Source of the DNA: JAVVHH01 sp965276815
GTDB taxonomy: Bacteria; Pseudomonadota; Alphaproteobacteria; Acetobacterales; Acetobacteraceae
Direction: 5' to 3'
Assembly: GCA_965276815.1 (NCBI GenBank)
Contig: CBDIBE010000010.1
Span: 186,001-250,000 of the forward strand
Length of the DNA stretch: 64,000 nucleotides
The notes beneath the pieces are model-generated. The model saw nothing but the letters and a program-made list of their open reading frames with translations, did no database searches and had not been told where the DNA came from. Position 1 is the first letter of the stretch. Every line of letters begins with the position of its first letter. Both the position numbers and the translations under genes were made by a program. This document shows, in pieces, positions 1 through 8,586 of the stretch.

Positions 1-474
1 GGCGGCAACGGGCTGCAGGCGACGTCCGAAGCCGAGGATGCGGCCGCCGACCTGGTGATGTGCACCAACTACACCGGCCCCGCCCGCTTCCTGCTCGCCG
101 CGGCGCGGGCGATGGAGCCGCATGGCGGCTGCATCATCGGCATCAGCTCGGTCGCCGGCGACCGCGGGCGCAAAGCCAATTTCATTTATGGCTCGGCCAA
201 GGCCGGCTTCACCGCGTTCCTCTCCGGGCTGCGCAACCGGCTGCACGGCAAGGTGCATGTGATTACCGTCAAGCCGGGATTTGTCGCCACGAGCGCCACC
301 GCTGCCATGGCGCTGCCGCAGCGGCTGACCGCGCAGCCCAGCGAGGTCGCCGACGCCGTGTTCCGCGCCGAGGCGAAGGGCAGGGACGTCATCTACGTCC
401 GCCCCATCTGGCGCCTGATCATGACGGTGATCCGCAATATCCCGGAACCGATGTTCAAGAAGATGTCGATCTAG
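1..474 (+). CDS. Short-chain dehydrogenase/reductase (5' end outside window)
   Basis: The frame is open from base 1, so the N-terminal NAD(P)-binding glycine motif lies upstream of the window. The visible 157 residues hold the C-terminal half of a Rossmann-fold SDR: the catalytic Ser in GISSVAG, then the Tyr-x-x-x-Lys pair in IYGSAKAGF, then the VKPGFV stretch that follows the last core strand. The sequence recalls the reductases of the DprE2 type (decaprenylphosphoryl-ribose epimerisation), but the substrate cannot be settled from this fragment. It is followed after 2 bases by the TVP38-like gene, so the two are probably co-transcribed. Confidence 0.85.
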   Translation, partial: GGNGLQATSEAEDAAADLVMCTNYTGPARFLLAAARAMEPHGGCIIGISSVAGDRGRKANFIYGSAKAGFTAFLSGLRNRLHGKVHVITVKPGFVATSATAAMALPQRLTAQPSEVADAVFRAEAKGRDVIYVRPIWRLIMTVIRNIPEPMFKKMSI

Positions 475-476
475 TC

Positions 477-1094
477 ATGGGCCTGCTTTCGCTCCTCAGC
501 ACGGGCTGGACGCCGGATCTGCGCGGCTATCTGGCGCTCGCCGCCGTGTTCTTCATCGGCGGCTTCATCCCGATCCTGCGCACGCCGCTCGTGCTCGCCA
601 GCGGCGTGGTGTTCGGGCTCGCCGCGGTTCCGGCCATCGTGCTTTCGAGCACGGCTGGCAGCGTCGGCTCCTTCCTGCTCGGCCGCTACTTCCTGCAGGA
701 CCGGGTGCGCCGCATGCTCGCAAGGCGGCGGCTCTCCGGCGCGGTCATGCGCGCCGTCGACCTCGAGGGCTGGCGCGTGGTCGCCTTGATGCGGCTTTGG
801 GGGCCGTTCCCGACCGTGGTGCAGAACTACGCCTTCGCCATGAGCCGGATCGGGCTCGTGAGCTTCACCCTCGCGACGCTGGTGTTCAGCGTGCCGCAGA
901 CCGCTTTCTACAGTTACCTGGGTTCGCTAGGGCAGTCGGCGTTGCGGGGCGAGTTTCCGGGCTACGTTTCCGTCGTGACCGCGGCGGCGGCCTGCCTATG
1001 CGCGGTCACCGTCGTCATGCTCGTCGGCGCCCGCGTCCGCTCGATCCTGCGCCGCGCCGGCGCCGAGCCGGCGCTTACGCCGCCGGCCGCTTGA
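477..1094 (+). CDS. TVP38/TMEM64 (SNARE-associated/DedA-like) membrane protein
   Basis: A 205-residue polytopic inner-membrane protein with about five hydrophobic segments. The centre carries the glycine-rich re-entrant region typical of the VTT/SNARE-associated family (FGLAAVPAIVLSSTAGSVGS) and the downstream R-x-WGPFP stretch. Members of this family are thought to move or scramble lipids, including polyprenyl-phosphate carriers, which would fit the SDR upstream. The ATG lies 2 bases after the SDR stop. Its 3' end overlaps the convergent MaoC gene by about 20 bases. Family assignment is good; the substrate is inference. Confidence 0.8.
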   Translation: MGLLSLLSTGWTPDLRGYLALAAVFFIGGFIPILRTPLVLASGVVFGLAAVPAIVLSSTAGSVGSFLLGRYFLQDRVRRMLARRRLSGAVMRAVDLEGWRVVALMRLWGPFPTVVQNYAFAMSRIGLVSFTLATLVFSVPQTAFYSYLGSLGQSALRGEFPGYVSVVTAAAACLCAVTVVMLVGARVRSILRRAGAEPALTPPAA

Positions 1095-1533
1095 GCTGCA
1101 GGCCGGACCGCTTGCAGTGCGCCACCAGCTCGCCGCGCTGGTTATAGGCGCGGTGCAGGTAGGTCACGATCCCCATCGTCGGTCGCGACTTGCTCTCGCG
1201 CAACTCGAGCACCTCGGTCTCCACCCGTAGCGTGTCACCGTGGAAGAGCGGCTTGGGGAAGCGCACCTCGTCCCAGCCCAGATTGGCCACGGCCGTGCCG
1301 AAAGTCGTGTCGTTGACCGAGATGCCGACCATCAGACCGAGGGTGAAGCAGCTATTGACGATCCGCTGGCCGAATTCGGTCTGCTCGCGGCAGTATTCCT
1401 CGTCGAGATGCAGCAGCGCCGGGTTATGGGTCAGCGCGGTGAAGAAGACGTTGTCCGCCTCGGTGATGGTGCGGCGGAGCGGATGCTTGAACATCTGTCC
1501 GACCGTCAGTTCGTCGAAATACAAACCGGGCAT
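1075..1533 (-). CDS. MaoC-family acyl-CoA hydratase/dehydratase
   Basis: A 152-residue single hot-dog-fold protein. It carries the hydratase-2 motif in the N-terminal third (D-x-V-x-F ... THN-x-A-x-LH), with the catalytic Asp and His pair conserved. Proteins of this family hydrate enoyl-CoA thioesters; similar ones act in mesaconyl-CoA or branched acyl-CoA breakdown. It is divergent from the acyl-CoA dehydrogenase gene, with 69 bases between the two starts that probably hold both promoters, and its stop overlaps the TVP38-like gene tail to tail. The exact substrate is unknown. Confidence 0.85.
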   Translation of the reverse strand: MPGLYFDELTVGQMFKHPLRRTITEADNVFFTALTHNPALLHLDEEYCREQTEFGQRIVNSCFTLGLMVGISVNDTTFGTAVANLGWDEVRFPKPLFHGDTLRVETEVLELRESKSRPTMGIVTYLHRAYNQRGELVAHCKRSGLQLKRPAA

Positions 1534-1602
1534 TTTGTCTCTCCCTAAGCGGCTTGGACGGTAAGTAGCACTCGCGTCCCGGTCAAATCGGCGCGGCGAA
1601 CG

Positions 1603-2742
1603 TTGTTAAACATCGCGCGTTACCCGCGCGTGACCCAGCCAGGACGACGAGATGCGGCCGCCACGGACCGGGAGGCGGCGCTGTTGCAAGCGCTGCACGC
1701 GCTAATGCCCCGGATGCAGGCGCGGGCCGCGGCGCTGGACCGGGATGCGGCATTCCCCGCGGACGATTTGCGGGACCTGACGGAGGCCGGCCTGCTGCTG
1801 GCGCCTTTGCCAGCTTCGCTGGGTGGCCTGGGCGCCGGGATCGAGAGGGACGGGGCCGCGCTCATCCGTGAGCTTCTCGTCCTCTGTGGACGCGGTAACC
1901 CTTCCGTCGCCCGCCTGTTCGAGGCGCATGTCAACGCCGTCCGCCTGGTGCACCGTTATGGCACCGTGGAGCAGGCGCGGCTGATGGCCCAGGATGTGTT
2001 GTCCGGCCATTTGTTTGGTCTGTGGGTGACCGACGCGCCGAACCAGCGCGTGCGGATCGAGTCCGGGCGTCTGACGGGCAGCAAGGGGCCGTGCAGCGGC
2101 GCAGGGCACTGCACGCGCGCGGTCATCACCGCCGAGTGGGCGGGGGCGGCGCGGCTGGTGCTCATCGTGCTGTCCGGGAACGAGGAGGTCGAGCCGGTAA
2201 GGGGCCTGCACGGGATGCGGGCGGCGGTGAATGGCACGGTGGTTCTGGACGGCGTTCCGGCGCCAGAGAGCGCCATTATTGGCCAGCCGGGCGATTACCT
2301 GCGCGAGCCGGATTTCTCCGGTGGCGCATGGCGTGGTTCCGCCGCCGCGCTAGGCGCGCTGGAGGCGCTCATCGAGGCGGGGCAGGCGCAACTATGCCGA
2401 CGCGGACACGCCGCCGATCCCCTGCAGCGCGTGCGTTTCGGCGAGATATTGATCGCGCGGGAGACCGCCCGGCTCTGGGTCGAGCGCGCCGCCACCGTCG
2501 CCGAGACCCCGGGCGACCCGGCGGCGCAAGTCGCCTATGTGAACTTGGCGCGGATCGCGGTCGAGGCGGCGTGTCTCGACGCGATGCGCCATGTGCAGCG
2601 TTCGCTGGGCCTCGCGGCCTTCGTCGCGCCACATCCGGTCGAGCGCCTGTCGCGCGACCTCGCCACCTACCTGCGCCAGCCCGCCCCGGACGCGGTGCTG
2701 ACGGAAGCCGCGGCCTATTACCTCGATAAAGCCCCGTGCTGA
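1603..2742 (+). CDS. Acyl-CoA dehydrogenase family flavoprotein
   Basis: Up to 379 residues. An N-terminal helical region (LDRDAAFP..LRDLTEAGLL..P) followed by LGGLGAGI is the usual acyl-CoA dehydrogenase beginning, with the beta-barrel and C-terminal helices after it. The catalytic base cannot be assigned with confidence by eye. The start is uncertain: 1603 is TTG, a GTG lies in frame at 1630, and the first ATG is only at 1705. It is the first gene of a three-gene run whose stops and starts overlap (the next start is at 2736). The partner genes suggest a role in making or modifying a glycan or glycolipid rather than simple beta-oxidation, but that is inference. Confidence 0.8.
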   Translation: MLNIARYPRVTQPGRRDAAATDREAALLQALHALMPRMQARAAALDRDAAFPADDLRDLTEAGLLLAPLPASLGGLGAGIERDGAALIRELLVLCGRGNPSVARLFEAHVNAVRLVHRYGTVEQARLMAQDVLSGHLFGLWVTDAPNQRVRIESGRLTGSKGPCSGAGHCTRAVITAEWAGAARLVLIVLSGNEEVEPVRGLHGMRAAVNGTVVLDGVPAPESAIIGQPGDYLREPDFSGGAWRGSAAALGALEALIEAGQAQLCRRGHAADPLQRVRFGEILIARETARLWVERAATVAETPGDPAAQVAYVNLARIAVEAACLDAMRHVQRSLGLAAFVAPHPVERLSRDLATYLRQPAPDAVLTEAAAYYLDKAPC

Positions 2743-3482
2743 CCGCGGGCGAGGCGATCCAGCGCATGGAGGCGCTGCCGATTGCCGAGCTGGACACCAT
2801 CATCGGCTCCGGCGCTCCGCTCATCCTCGCGCCGCATCCCGATGACGAGAGCCTAGGCTGCGGCGGGTTGCTCGCCCAATGCGTAGCGAGCGGACGCCGC
2901 CCCGCGATCCTGGTGTTGACGGATGGGACCGGCTCGCACCCTAATTCCCGCGCGTATCCGGCGCCGAACCTTCGGGCGATCCGTGAACAGGAGGCGCGAG
3001 AGGCTGCCGCGATCCTCGGCGTTCAGGCCGACCGCATCAGCTTTTTGGGATTGCGCGATACGGCGGCGCCGGTCGAGGGGCTGGAATTCGAATTCGCCGT
3101 CACCGCCATTTTGAGCTTTGCCGAACACTGGAGCGCCGGGACGTTGCTGGCCCCGTGGCGGCACGACCCGCATTGCGATCATCTCGCGGCACATTTGATG
3201 GCGCGGGCGGCCGCGTCCCGGTCGGGCCTGGCCCACCGCGCCTATCCTGTTTGGGGTTGGACCCTCCCGCCCGACACGCCGCTCGAGGGTCCATCACCGC
3301 AAGGCTGGCGCCTCGACATTGCGCCACAACTCCCCGCCAAGCGGCAGGCCATCGCGGCGCACCGCTCGCAGTACGGCGACTTGATCCGGGATGATCCCTC
3401 CGGCTTCCGCCTGCCTGCGGCGTTGCTCGCGCGATCCGCGCAGCCGTTTGAGACCTTCCTGGTCGAGGTTAATTCGTTGTGA
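2736..3482 (+). CDS. PIG-L (LmbE-like) zinc deacetylase
   Basis: A 248-residue protein beginning at a GTG that overlaps the upstream stop by 7 bases. The zinc-binding and catalytic motif PHPDDESLGCGG lies at about residues 31-42, and a second metal His is in WRHDPHCDHLAAH at about 140-152, as in N-acetylglucosaminyl-phosphatidylinositol or mycothiol/bacillithiol-type deacetylases. It should remove an acetyl group from an N-acetyl sugar. It lies between an acyl-CoA dehydrogenase and a GT2 glycosyltransferase, with GTGA-type overlap on the 3' side, so the three products are probably translated together. The substrate is unknown. Confidence 0.88.
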   Translation: MLTAGEAIQRMEALPIAELDTIIGSGAPLILAPHPDDESLGCGGLLAQCVASGRRPAILVLTDGTGSHPNSRAYPAPNLRAIREQEAREAAAILGVQADRISFLGLRDTAAPVEGLEFEFAVTAILSFAEHWSAGTLLAPWRHDPHCDHLAAHLMARAAASRSGLAHRAYPVWGWTLPPDTPLEGPSPQGWRLDIAPQLPAKRQAIAAHRSQYGDLIRDDPSGFRLPAALLARSAQPFETFLVEVNSL

Positions 3483-4591
3483 ACAGGCTGCCCAAATCGG
3501 CGAGGAAATCGACAGCGCGTCCCATGCAATTCAGATCTGAGAACATCCTCGTCGCCGTTCCCGTGAAGGACGAGGTGGAACGCATAGCCGATTGTCTGCG
3601 TGCGCTCGCTCTGCAAAGCGATATCCAGGCGGACGGCATCATCGTCGTCGTCAACAACACCAGTGACGACACTGCCGGGCTGGTGCACGGCCTGCTGCCG
3701 TTTCTGCCGGTGCCGATCGATGTCGTCGAGGTCGAGTTTCCGCCCGGGCAGGCCTGCGCCGGATCAGCGCGGCGGCTGGGAATGGAGCTTGCCGCCGATC
3801 GGCTCCAGGGGCGGGGAGTTTTACTCACGACCGATGCGGACGGACGGGTGCCGGCCGATTGGGTCGCCGCCAATCTTGCGCATATCCGGACCGGCGTCGA
3901 TGCCGTGGCCGGGCGCGCCGTGCTCGACCCGGCGGAGGCGGCGCTCATCCCAGACCGGCTGCACGAGGACGACGCGAAGGAGTGCGCCTTCGCCGCCGCG
4001 CTCGATGAGATCGCCGCGATCATTGATCCGGAACCCTGGGATGCCCTGCCGCGCCACGCCGAGCATAGCGGCGCCAGCATCGCCGTGACGCTTGAAGCCT
4101 ATCGCCGCGCCGGCGGCATGCCGGCATCTCCGCTTGCCGAGGACCGGCACTTCTTCGATGCGCTTTGCCGGGTCGACATGCGCATCCGCCACGCGCCGGA
4201 TATCGCGGTCGCAGTGTCTGGGCGGACCTTCGGCCGTGCCGAGGGCGGTATGGCTGACACGATCCGCCGCCGGATGACCGCTCCCGACCCTTATCTGGAT
4301 AGCGCGCTCGAACCGGCGATGCACCGTGCCAAGCGAGCGCGGCTCGGCCGCCGTTTCCGCTCCGCCTGGAGCGGCGGCCAGGCCGAAGCTGCGCTCGCCG
4401 AGGCGCTTGGCTTGCCTGAATTGTTGGTCAAAGCCGCGGTTGCAGCGCCATTCTGCGGCGAAGGCTGGGCCACGCTCGAAGCAGCGAGCCCGGTCCTGCG
4501 CCGGCTGCCGGTTCCAGCGGCCGATGTTATCCGCGAACTCGACGCTGCGCGGCAATTGCTCGACGCTTTGCGCGCCCCGGTCTCAGACTGA
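3479..4591 (+). CDS. Family 2 glycosyltransferase
   Basis: A 370-residue GT-A type protein. The N-terminal strand ILVAVPVKDE is followed by the nucleotide-sugar region, and the metal-binding DxD equivalent is TTDADGRVPADW at about residues 120-131. No membrane segment is seen, so it is probably cytosolic. GTG start at 3479 overlaps the PIG-L stop (GTGA). A second in-frame start (ATG at 3524, MQFRSENILV) fits the conserved fold better and could be the real one. The 3' end overlaps the convergent molybdenum hydroxylase gene by 9 bases. Confidence 0.85.
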   Translation: MNRLPKSARKSTARPMQFRSENILVAVPVKDEVERIADCLRALALQSDIQADGIIVVVNNTSDDTAGLVHGLLPFLPVPIDVVEVEFPPGQACAGSARRLGMELAADRLQGRGVLLTTDADGRVPADWVAANLAHIRTGVDAVAGRAVLDPAEAALIPDRLHEDDAKECAFAAALDEIAAIIDPEPWDALPRHAEHSGASIAVTLEAYRRAGGMPASPLAEDRHFFDALCRVDMRIRHAPDIAVAVSGRTFGRAEGGMADTIRRRMTAPDPYLDSALEPAMHRAKRARLGRRFRSAWSGGQAEAALAEALGLPELLVKAAVAAPFCGEGWATLEAASPVLRRLPVPAADVIRELDAARQLLDALRAPVSD

Positions 4592-6856
4592 GCGCGGCCG
4601 AACCGACTGGATGGCCGACCAGACCCGTTCCGGCGTGGCCGGCATGTCGAGATGGGTGACGCCGAGCGGGGCGAGCGCATTCAGGATGGCGCCAATCACC
4701 GCCTGGGGCGCACCCATCGCGCCGGCCTGGCCCGCGCCTTTGACGCCGAGCGGATTGGCGTTGGTCGGCACGCCGTCAAGATGGATGTCCAGGTCGGGCA
4801 GGTCGGACGCGCGCGGCAGCGTGTAGTCCATGAAGGTGCCGCTGAGCAATTGCCCGCTCTCGCCATCATAGGCGGTCCGTTCCAGCATCGCCTGGCCGAT
4901 CCCCTGCGCGACGCCGCCATGCACCTGGCCGATCGTCAGCAGCGGGTTGACGACCCGGCCGAAATCATCGACCGCTGTATAGCGAAGCAGGGCGACGCTG
5001 CCGGTTTCCGGATCCACCTCGACCTCCGCCACATGCACCCCGTTGGGGAAGGTTATGAGGTCCAGCTTGTTCCACACATAAGTGTCGAGCTGGTCCTCGG
5101 CCGCGGTCTCAAGCAGCCCGACGCTGCGCCCCGCAACGCTATATCTTCCCTCGGCGAATTGCACCTGTTCCGGCTTGGCCTGCAGCAATCGCGCAGCCAC
5201 CAGGCGGCCCTTCTCGATCGCGCCCTCGGCCGCACGGACCAGCGCGGTGCCGCCCTGGTGCAGCGACCGCGCCCCGCCATGGCCGTGTCCGGCGGGGATC
5301 AGAGCGGTATCGGCCTGGACGTAGCGGAACGTCTGGATCGGCAGGCCCAGCAGCGCTGCGGCAACTTGCGGAAAGCTCGTCTCGTGGCCCTGGCCGTTCG
5401 ATTGCGAACCGAGCAGCAAGGTCACCGTGCCGTCCCGCTCGAAGCGCACTTCGGCGCCCTCATCCGGCGCGCCGCGGGCGGTCTCGAGGAAGCAGGTGAT
5501 GCCAATGCCGCGCAACATGCCCTTCGCGGCCGATTGCTGCAGCCGCCCGGGGAAGCCAGCGTGGTCGGAGGCGGCGAGGGCAGGGGCGATGTTGGCGGCG
5601 AACCGGCCGCCGTCGATCGTGGTGGCCATCGGCGTCCGGTATGGGAAGGCGTCGATCAGGTTGCGCCGGCGCAGCGCCGTCCCGTCCACGCCGAGCCGGG
5701 CGGATGCCGTGTCGATCAGCCGCTCCAGCAAATAGTTCACCTCTGGCTTGCCGGCGCCGCGGTAGGCGTCGGTTGGCACGGTGTTGGTGTAGGCGCCGCG
5801 CACGTGCATGAAGATTGCCGGGATGGCGTAGCCGCCGCCCAGTGCGTTGCCCGGTGCATTGGTTGAGCTGCCCGGGCCGCCGGACGACATGGCGGCGCCG
5901 AGATTGGCGACGGTGTCGACCTCGAGCGCGAGGAAGTGCCCATCGGCGGCTAGCCCCAGGCGCGCCCGGGTCAGGTTGTCGCGGCCATGCGCGGTGCTGA
6001 TGAAGTCTTCGGGGTGGTCGGAGACCCATTTGACGGGGCGGCCCAAACGGCGTGCGGCCCAGAGCAGCAAGATGTACTCCGGGTAAACCGCGTTCTTCAC
6101 GCCGAACCCGCCGCCCACGTCGGGCGCGCTGACCCGGATCCGCTCGCGCGGCATGGCGAATACCTCGTCCGCCAGCGCGTCGCGGATGCCGTGGACGCCG
6201 GCGGCCGAGAGCAGGAGGTGATAGGTCTCGGTGGCCGGGTCGAAGCTGCCGAGCGCGCCGCGATGCTCGATTGCGGCGACAATGATCCGGTTGTTGACGA
6301 GATCGAGTTCGACGACATGCGCCGCCTGGGCCAGCGCCGCTTGCACGGCCTCACGGTCGCCCTTCTCGAACGTGTAGGCGCGGTTGCCTGGGATATCGGG
6401 CCAGAGCAGCGGCGCGTCTGCCGCCAGTGCCTCCCGCGCGTCGACGACACAGGGGAGGGAGGCATAGTCGATGGAAACCAGCTCGGCCGCATCCCTTGCC
6501 GTGATCTGGCTCTCGGCGACGACGAAGGCGACCGGCTCGCCGACAAAGCGGACGCGTCCCGTGGCGAGAGCTGGCCGGTGCGGCGCCAGCATCGGTCCTA
6601 TGGTCGCGACCTGCACTTGGCACGGGATTGGCCCGACGCCTTCGAGGTCCGCGGCGGTGAACACGCCGAGCACACCAGGGACCGCCTGCGCGGCAGCGAT
6701 GTCAATCTCACGCATTTTGGCATGTGCGTGCGAGGCGCGGACGATGTGGGCGTAGACCTGGCCGGGCCAGTTTATGTCATCGACATACTTTCCACGCCCG
6801 GTCAGGAAGCGATGGTCTTCGAAGCGGCGGAGCGGCTGGCCGATTAAGTCCTGCAT
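4583..6856 (-). CDS. CoxL/xanthine dehydrogenase-type molybdopterin-binding subunit (orphan)
   Basis: A 757-residue large subunit of the molybdenum hydroxylase family, opening with the usual IGQPLRRFED..FLTGRGKYVDD. The active-site loop reads AYRGAGK at about residue 364, which is the form II signature (AYRGAGR) with Lys as the last residue; it lacks the AYxCSFR loop of true form I CO dehydrogenase. The GGGFG and GQG molybdopterin motifs are present. No medium (FAD) or small (2Fe-2S) subunit gene lies beside it, which is unusual because the enzyme normally needs all three. It is more likely an aldehyde or N-heterocycle hydroxylase than a CO dehydrogenase. Confidence 0.88.
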   Translation of the reverse strand: MQDLIGQPLRRFEDHRFLTGRGKYVDDINWPGQVYAHIVRASHAHAKMREIDIAAAQAVPGVLGVFTAADLEGVGPIPCQVQVATIGPMLAPHRPALATGRVRFVGEPVAFVVAESQITARDAAELVSIDYASLPCVVDAREALAADAPLLWPDIPGNRAYTFEKGDREAVQAALAQAAHVVELDLVNNRIIVAAIEHRGALGSFDPATETYHLLLSAAGVHGIRDALADEVFAMPRERIRVSAPDVGGGFGVKNAVYPEYILLLWAARRLGRPVKWVSDHPEDFISTAHGRDNLTRARLGLAADGHFLALEVDTVANLGAAMSSGGPGSSTNAPGNALGGGYAIPAIFMHVRGAYTNTVPTDAYRGAGKPEVNYLLERLIDTASARLGVDGTALRRRNLIDAFPYRTPMATTIDGGRFAANIAPALAASDHAGFPGRLQQSAAKGMLRGIGITCFLETARGAPDEGAEVRFERDGTVTLLLGSQSNGQGHETSFPQVAAALLGLPIQTFRYVQADTALIPAGHGHGGARSLHQGGTALVRAAEGAIEKGRLVAARLLQAKPEQVQFAEGRYSVAGRSVGLLETAAEDQLDTYVWNKLDLITFPNGVHVAEVEVDPETGSVALLRYTAVDDFGRVVNPLLTIGQVHGGVAQGIGQAMLERTAYDGESGQLLSGTFMDYTLPRASDLPDLDIHLDGVPTNANPLGVKGAGQAGAMGAPQAVIGAILNALAPLGVTHLDMPATPERVWSAIQSVRPRSV

Positions 6857-6920
6857 TGGCCCAGGCTAGCCGGGACCGAAGTTCCTACAAGGTGTCTTTA
6901 AGACCGGGGTTCAGGTCTGG

Positions 6921-7412
6921 TCAGCTTCCGTGCCCGGACGGAGAGACGTTGATCGCCGGCGGGCTCGCCGGAGGGATTGGCGCCGGGCGGAGCGCCGGGA
7001 GGGGCCCGACGAGGAGAGACGAACTCCCTCGAACCGGCGCGGAATGCTGCGCGGCACGGTGCACGAGGGGCCGGCGCACGACTACATGGCGGCGGATCAC
7101 GGGCCGCGGCGCTGCATAGATCGGCGGTGCCGCATACACGACCGGCGGCGGAGGTGCGTAAACGTAGGGCGGTGGCACGAAGACCGGCCTGGGGTAGACC
7201 ACAAATGGATAGCCGTACGGGCGCGGATAACCAGCCCAGCCATAGCCGTAGCCGTAGCCGCGCCAACCAAAGCGCGGCCCTGGCCCGTAGTAGCGCCCAT
7301 ATCCGCCGCCCCAGCCATAGCCTCGCCGATACTGCGCTTGAGCCGCGCCAGGAGCCATGGCCAGGGCGGCGAGCCCCGACACGGCCAGGATGATCAGACG
7401 TGTCTTCAGCAT
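6921..7412 (-). CDS. Secreted Tyr/Gly/Pro-rich low-complexity protein
   Basis: A 163-residue protein with a clear Sec signal peptide (basic start, hydrophobic core, AAQAQ cleavage region at about residue 27). The mature part begins with Tyr/Gly/Arg repeats (YRRGYGWGGGYGRYYGPG) and continues with Pro/Val/Tyr-rich repeats. Such proteins are common in alphaproteobacteria, usually without a known function. They are predicted to be exported and largely disordered. The product is hypothetical; the signal peptide and the low-complexity composition are seen directly. Confidence 0.65.
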   Translation of the reverse strand: MLKTRLIILAVSGLAALAMAPGAAQAQYRRGYGWGGGYGRYYGPGPRFGWRGYGYGYGWAGYPRPYGYPFVVYPRPVFVPPPYVYAPPPPVVYAAPPIYAAPRPVIRRHVVVRRPLVHRAAQHSAPVRGSSSLLVGPLPALRPAPIPPASPPAINVSPSGHGS

Positions 7413-7494
7413 ACCGCGACCTCCGGCATCGAATTTAAACCGAAGATTATGGCATCGCCGCGGCCACGCCGATCACATCGGCTTGCGCCGGAAG

Positions 7495-8163
7495 CTAGAG
7501 ATCTTTCGCCGACTGCACGATCCGATCGCACATCCCGTATGCCACCGCTTCCTCGGCGCTCATCCAGTAGTTGCGGTCCGTATCGTCGACGACCCGCTGA
7601 TAGGTTTGGCCGGTTTCGCGGGCGATGATGTGGTTGATCCGCTCGCGCATTTTGATGATCTCGCGGGCCTCGATGTCGATGTCGGTCGCCGGGCCGCGAA
7701 CGCCGCCCATGGGCTGATGCAGCAGGAAGCGGGTGTTCGGCAGGCAGACCCGGTGCTTTTTGCGGCCGGCCAGGAAGATCAGCGCCCCTGCACTGGCCAC
7801 CCAACCCGTGCCGATGATGCGCACCGGGCACATCGCGTCGACGAAGCGGATCATGTCGTGGATGGTGTCCCCGCTCTCGACATGGCCGCCGGGCGAGTTC
7901 ACGTAAACGTCGATCGGCTCGTCGTCCTCATTGGCGAGCGCCAGCAATCTTCCGGTGACGTCACGGGCGAGCTTGTCGTTGATCGCGCCGAAGATCAGCA
8001 CCTTGCGCTGCCGCAGCAGCCGGCTTTCGAGCTCGTTGATCGGCGAGTTCAGCGTGCGGTTGTCGCTGGGCTCCTTCGGTTCTGGGCCGCGTGGCTCGGG
8101 GACGTCCGGATCGTCGGGCGTCTCTGGGGTCTCGGGCTCGTCGTCGTCATCGAGACGGGTCAT
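7495..8163 (-). CDS. ClpP-like protease subunit with Asp-to-Asn change in the triad
   Basis: A 222-residue ClpP-family protein. An acidic, proline-rich N-terminal extension of about 35 residues precedes the protease fold. The nucleophile Ser is conserved (GWVASAGA, Ser124) and so is the His (LLHQPMGG, His149). Aligned by eye with E. coli ClpP, where the catalytic Asp is 49 residues after the His, the equivalent residue is Asn198 in DTDRNYWMSAEEA. It is therefore a ClpP paralogue that may be less active or may work in mixed rings. The main clpP-clpX locus is not nearby, which supports a secondary role. Confidence 0.85.
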   Translation of the reverse strand: MTRLDDDDEPETPETPDDPDVPEPRGPEPKEPSDNRTLNSPINELESRLLRQRKVLIFGAINDKLARDVTGRLLALANEDDEPIDVYVNSPGGHVESGDTIHDMIRFVDAMCPVRIIGTGWVASAGALIFLAGRKKHRVCLPNTRFLLHQPMGGVRGPATDIDIEAREIIKMRERINHIIARETGQTYQRVVDDTDRNYWMSAEEAVAYGMCDRIVQSAKDL

Positions 8164-8214
8164 GCTGTCTCCTGGAAATCGGGGCCGCCGTAGTGCAGCC
8201 TTGGCCGGGTCCGG

Positions 8215-8532
8215 TCAACCTGCCTGAACGGGCGGGCGCGGGGAAGATGGGGGTGCTAAGCCTCGGGTCTGCAACAGGAAGACGAGGCGGCGGGTGTTGC
8301 GGGCGGTCTCGGCGAAGGCGAACAGGATCGCGGCGATCGTCACCGAGATCACGAAACCGACCGCGCCCCCGGCGACCATGCCGATATTGCCGATCGTGTC
8401 GGCGCTGCGGCCCATATGGTCGGCCAGCAAGGTGGCCGCCCCCAGGCCCGCCGCCGCGCCGCCCAAGGTGACGACAACGATGCAGATGATCTGCAGGAGC
8501 TCGGCCAGGCCGATGATAAAGCGGCGGAACAT
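8215..8532 (-). CDS. Small two-helix membrane protein, function unknown
   Basis: 105 residues with two strongly hydrophobic segments (about residues 8-37 and 50-74) and a basic, proline-containing C-terminal tail. No family is recognised. It lies on the same strand between the ClpP-like and FUSC genes with gaps of about 50 bases, so it could share a transcript with the FUSC gene upstream of it. Confidence 0.55.
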   Translation of the reverse strand: MFRRFIIGLAELLQIICIVVVTLGGAAAGLGAATLLADHMGRSADTIGNIGMVAGGAVGFVISVTIAAILFAFAETARNTRRLVFLLQTRGLAPPSSPRPPVQAG

Positions 8533-8586
8533 GAGCTTTCTAGCGTAAGTTGTCGGCCCACGAGCCGCAAGCGCGCCGCAGTGGGC

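Noticed and set aside
4652..6847. Long plus-strand frames inside the CoxL-type gene
   Set aside because: Shadows of a full-length molybdenum hydroxylase with clear motifs; products are Arg-rich and unordered.
4583..6856. Aerobic CO dehydrogenase large subunit
   Set aside because: The AYxCSFR loop needed for form I CO dehydrogenase is absent; the loop is AYRGAGK and partner subunits are missing.
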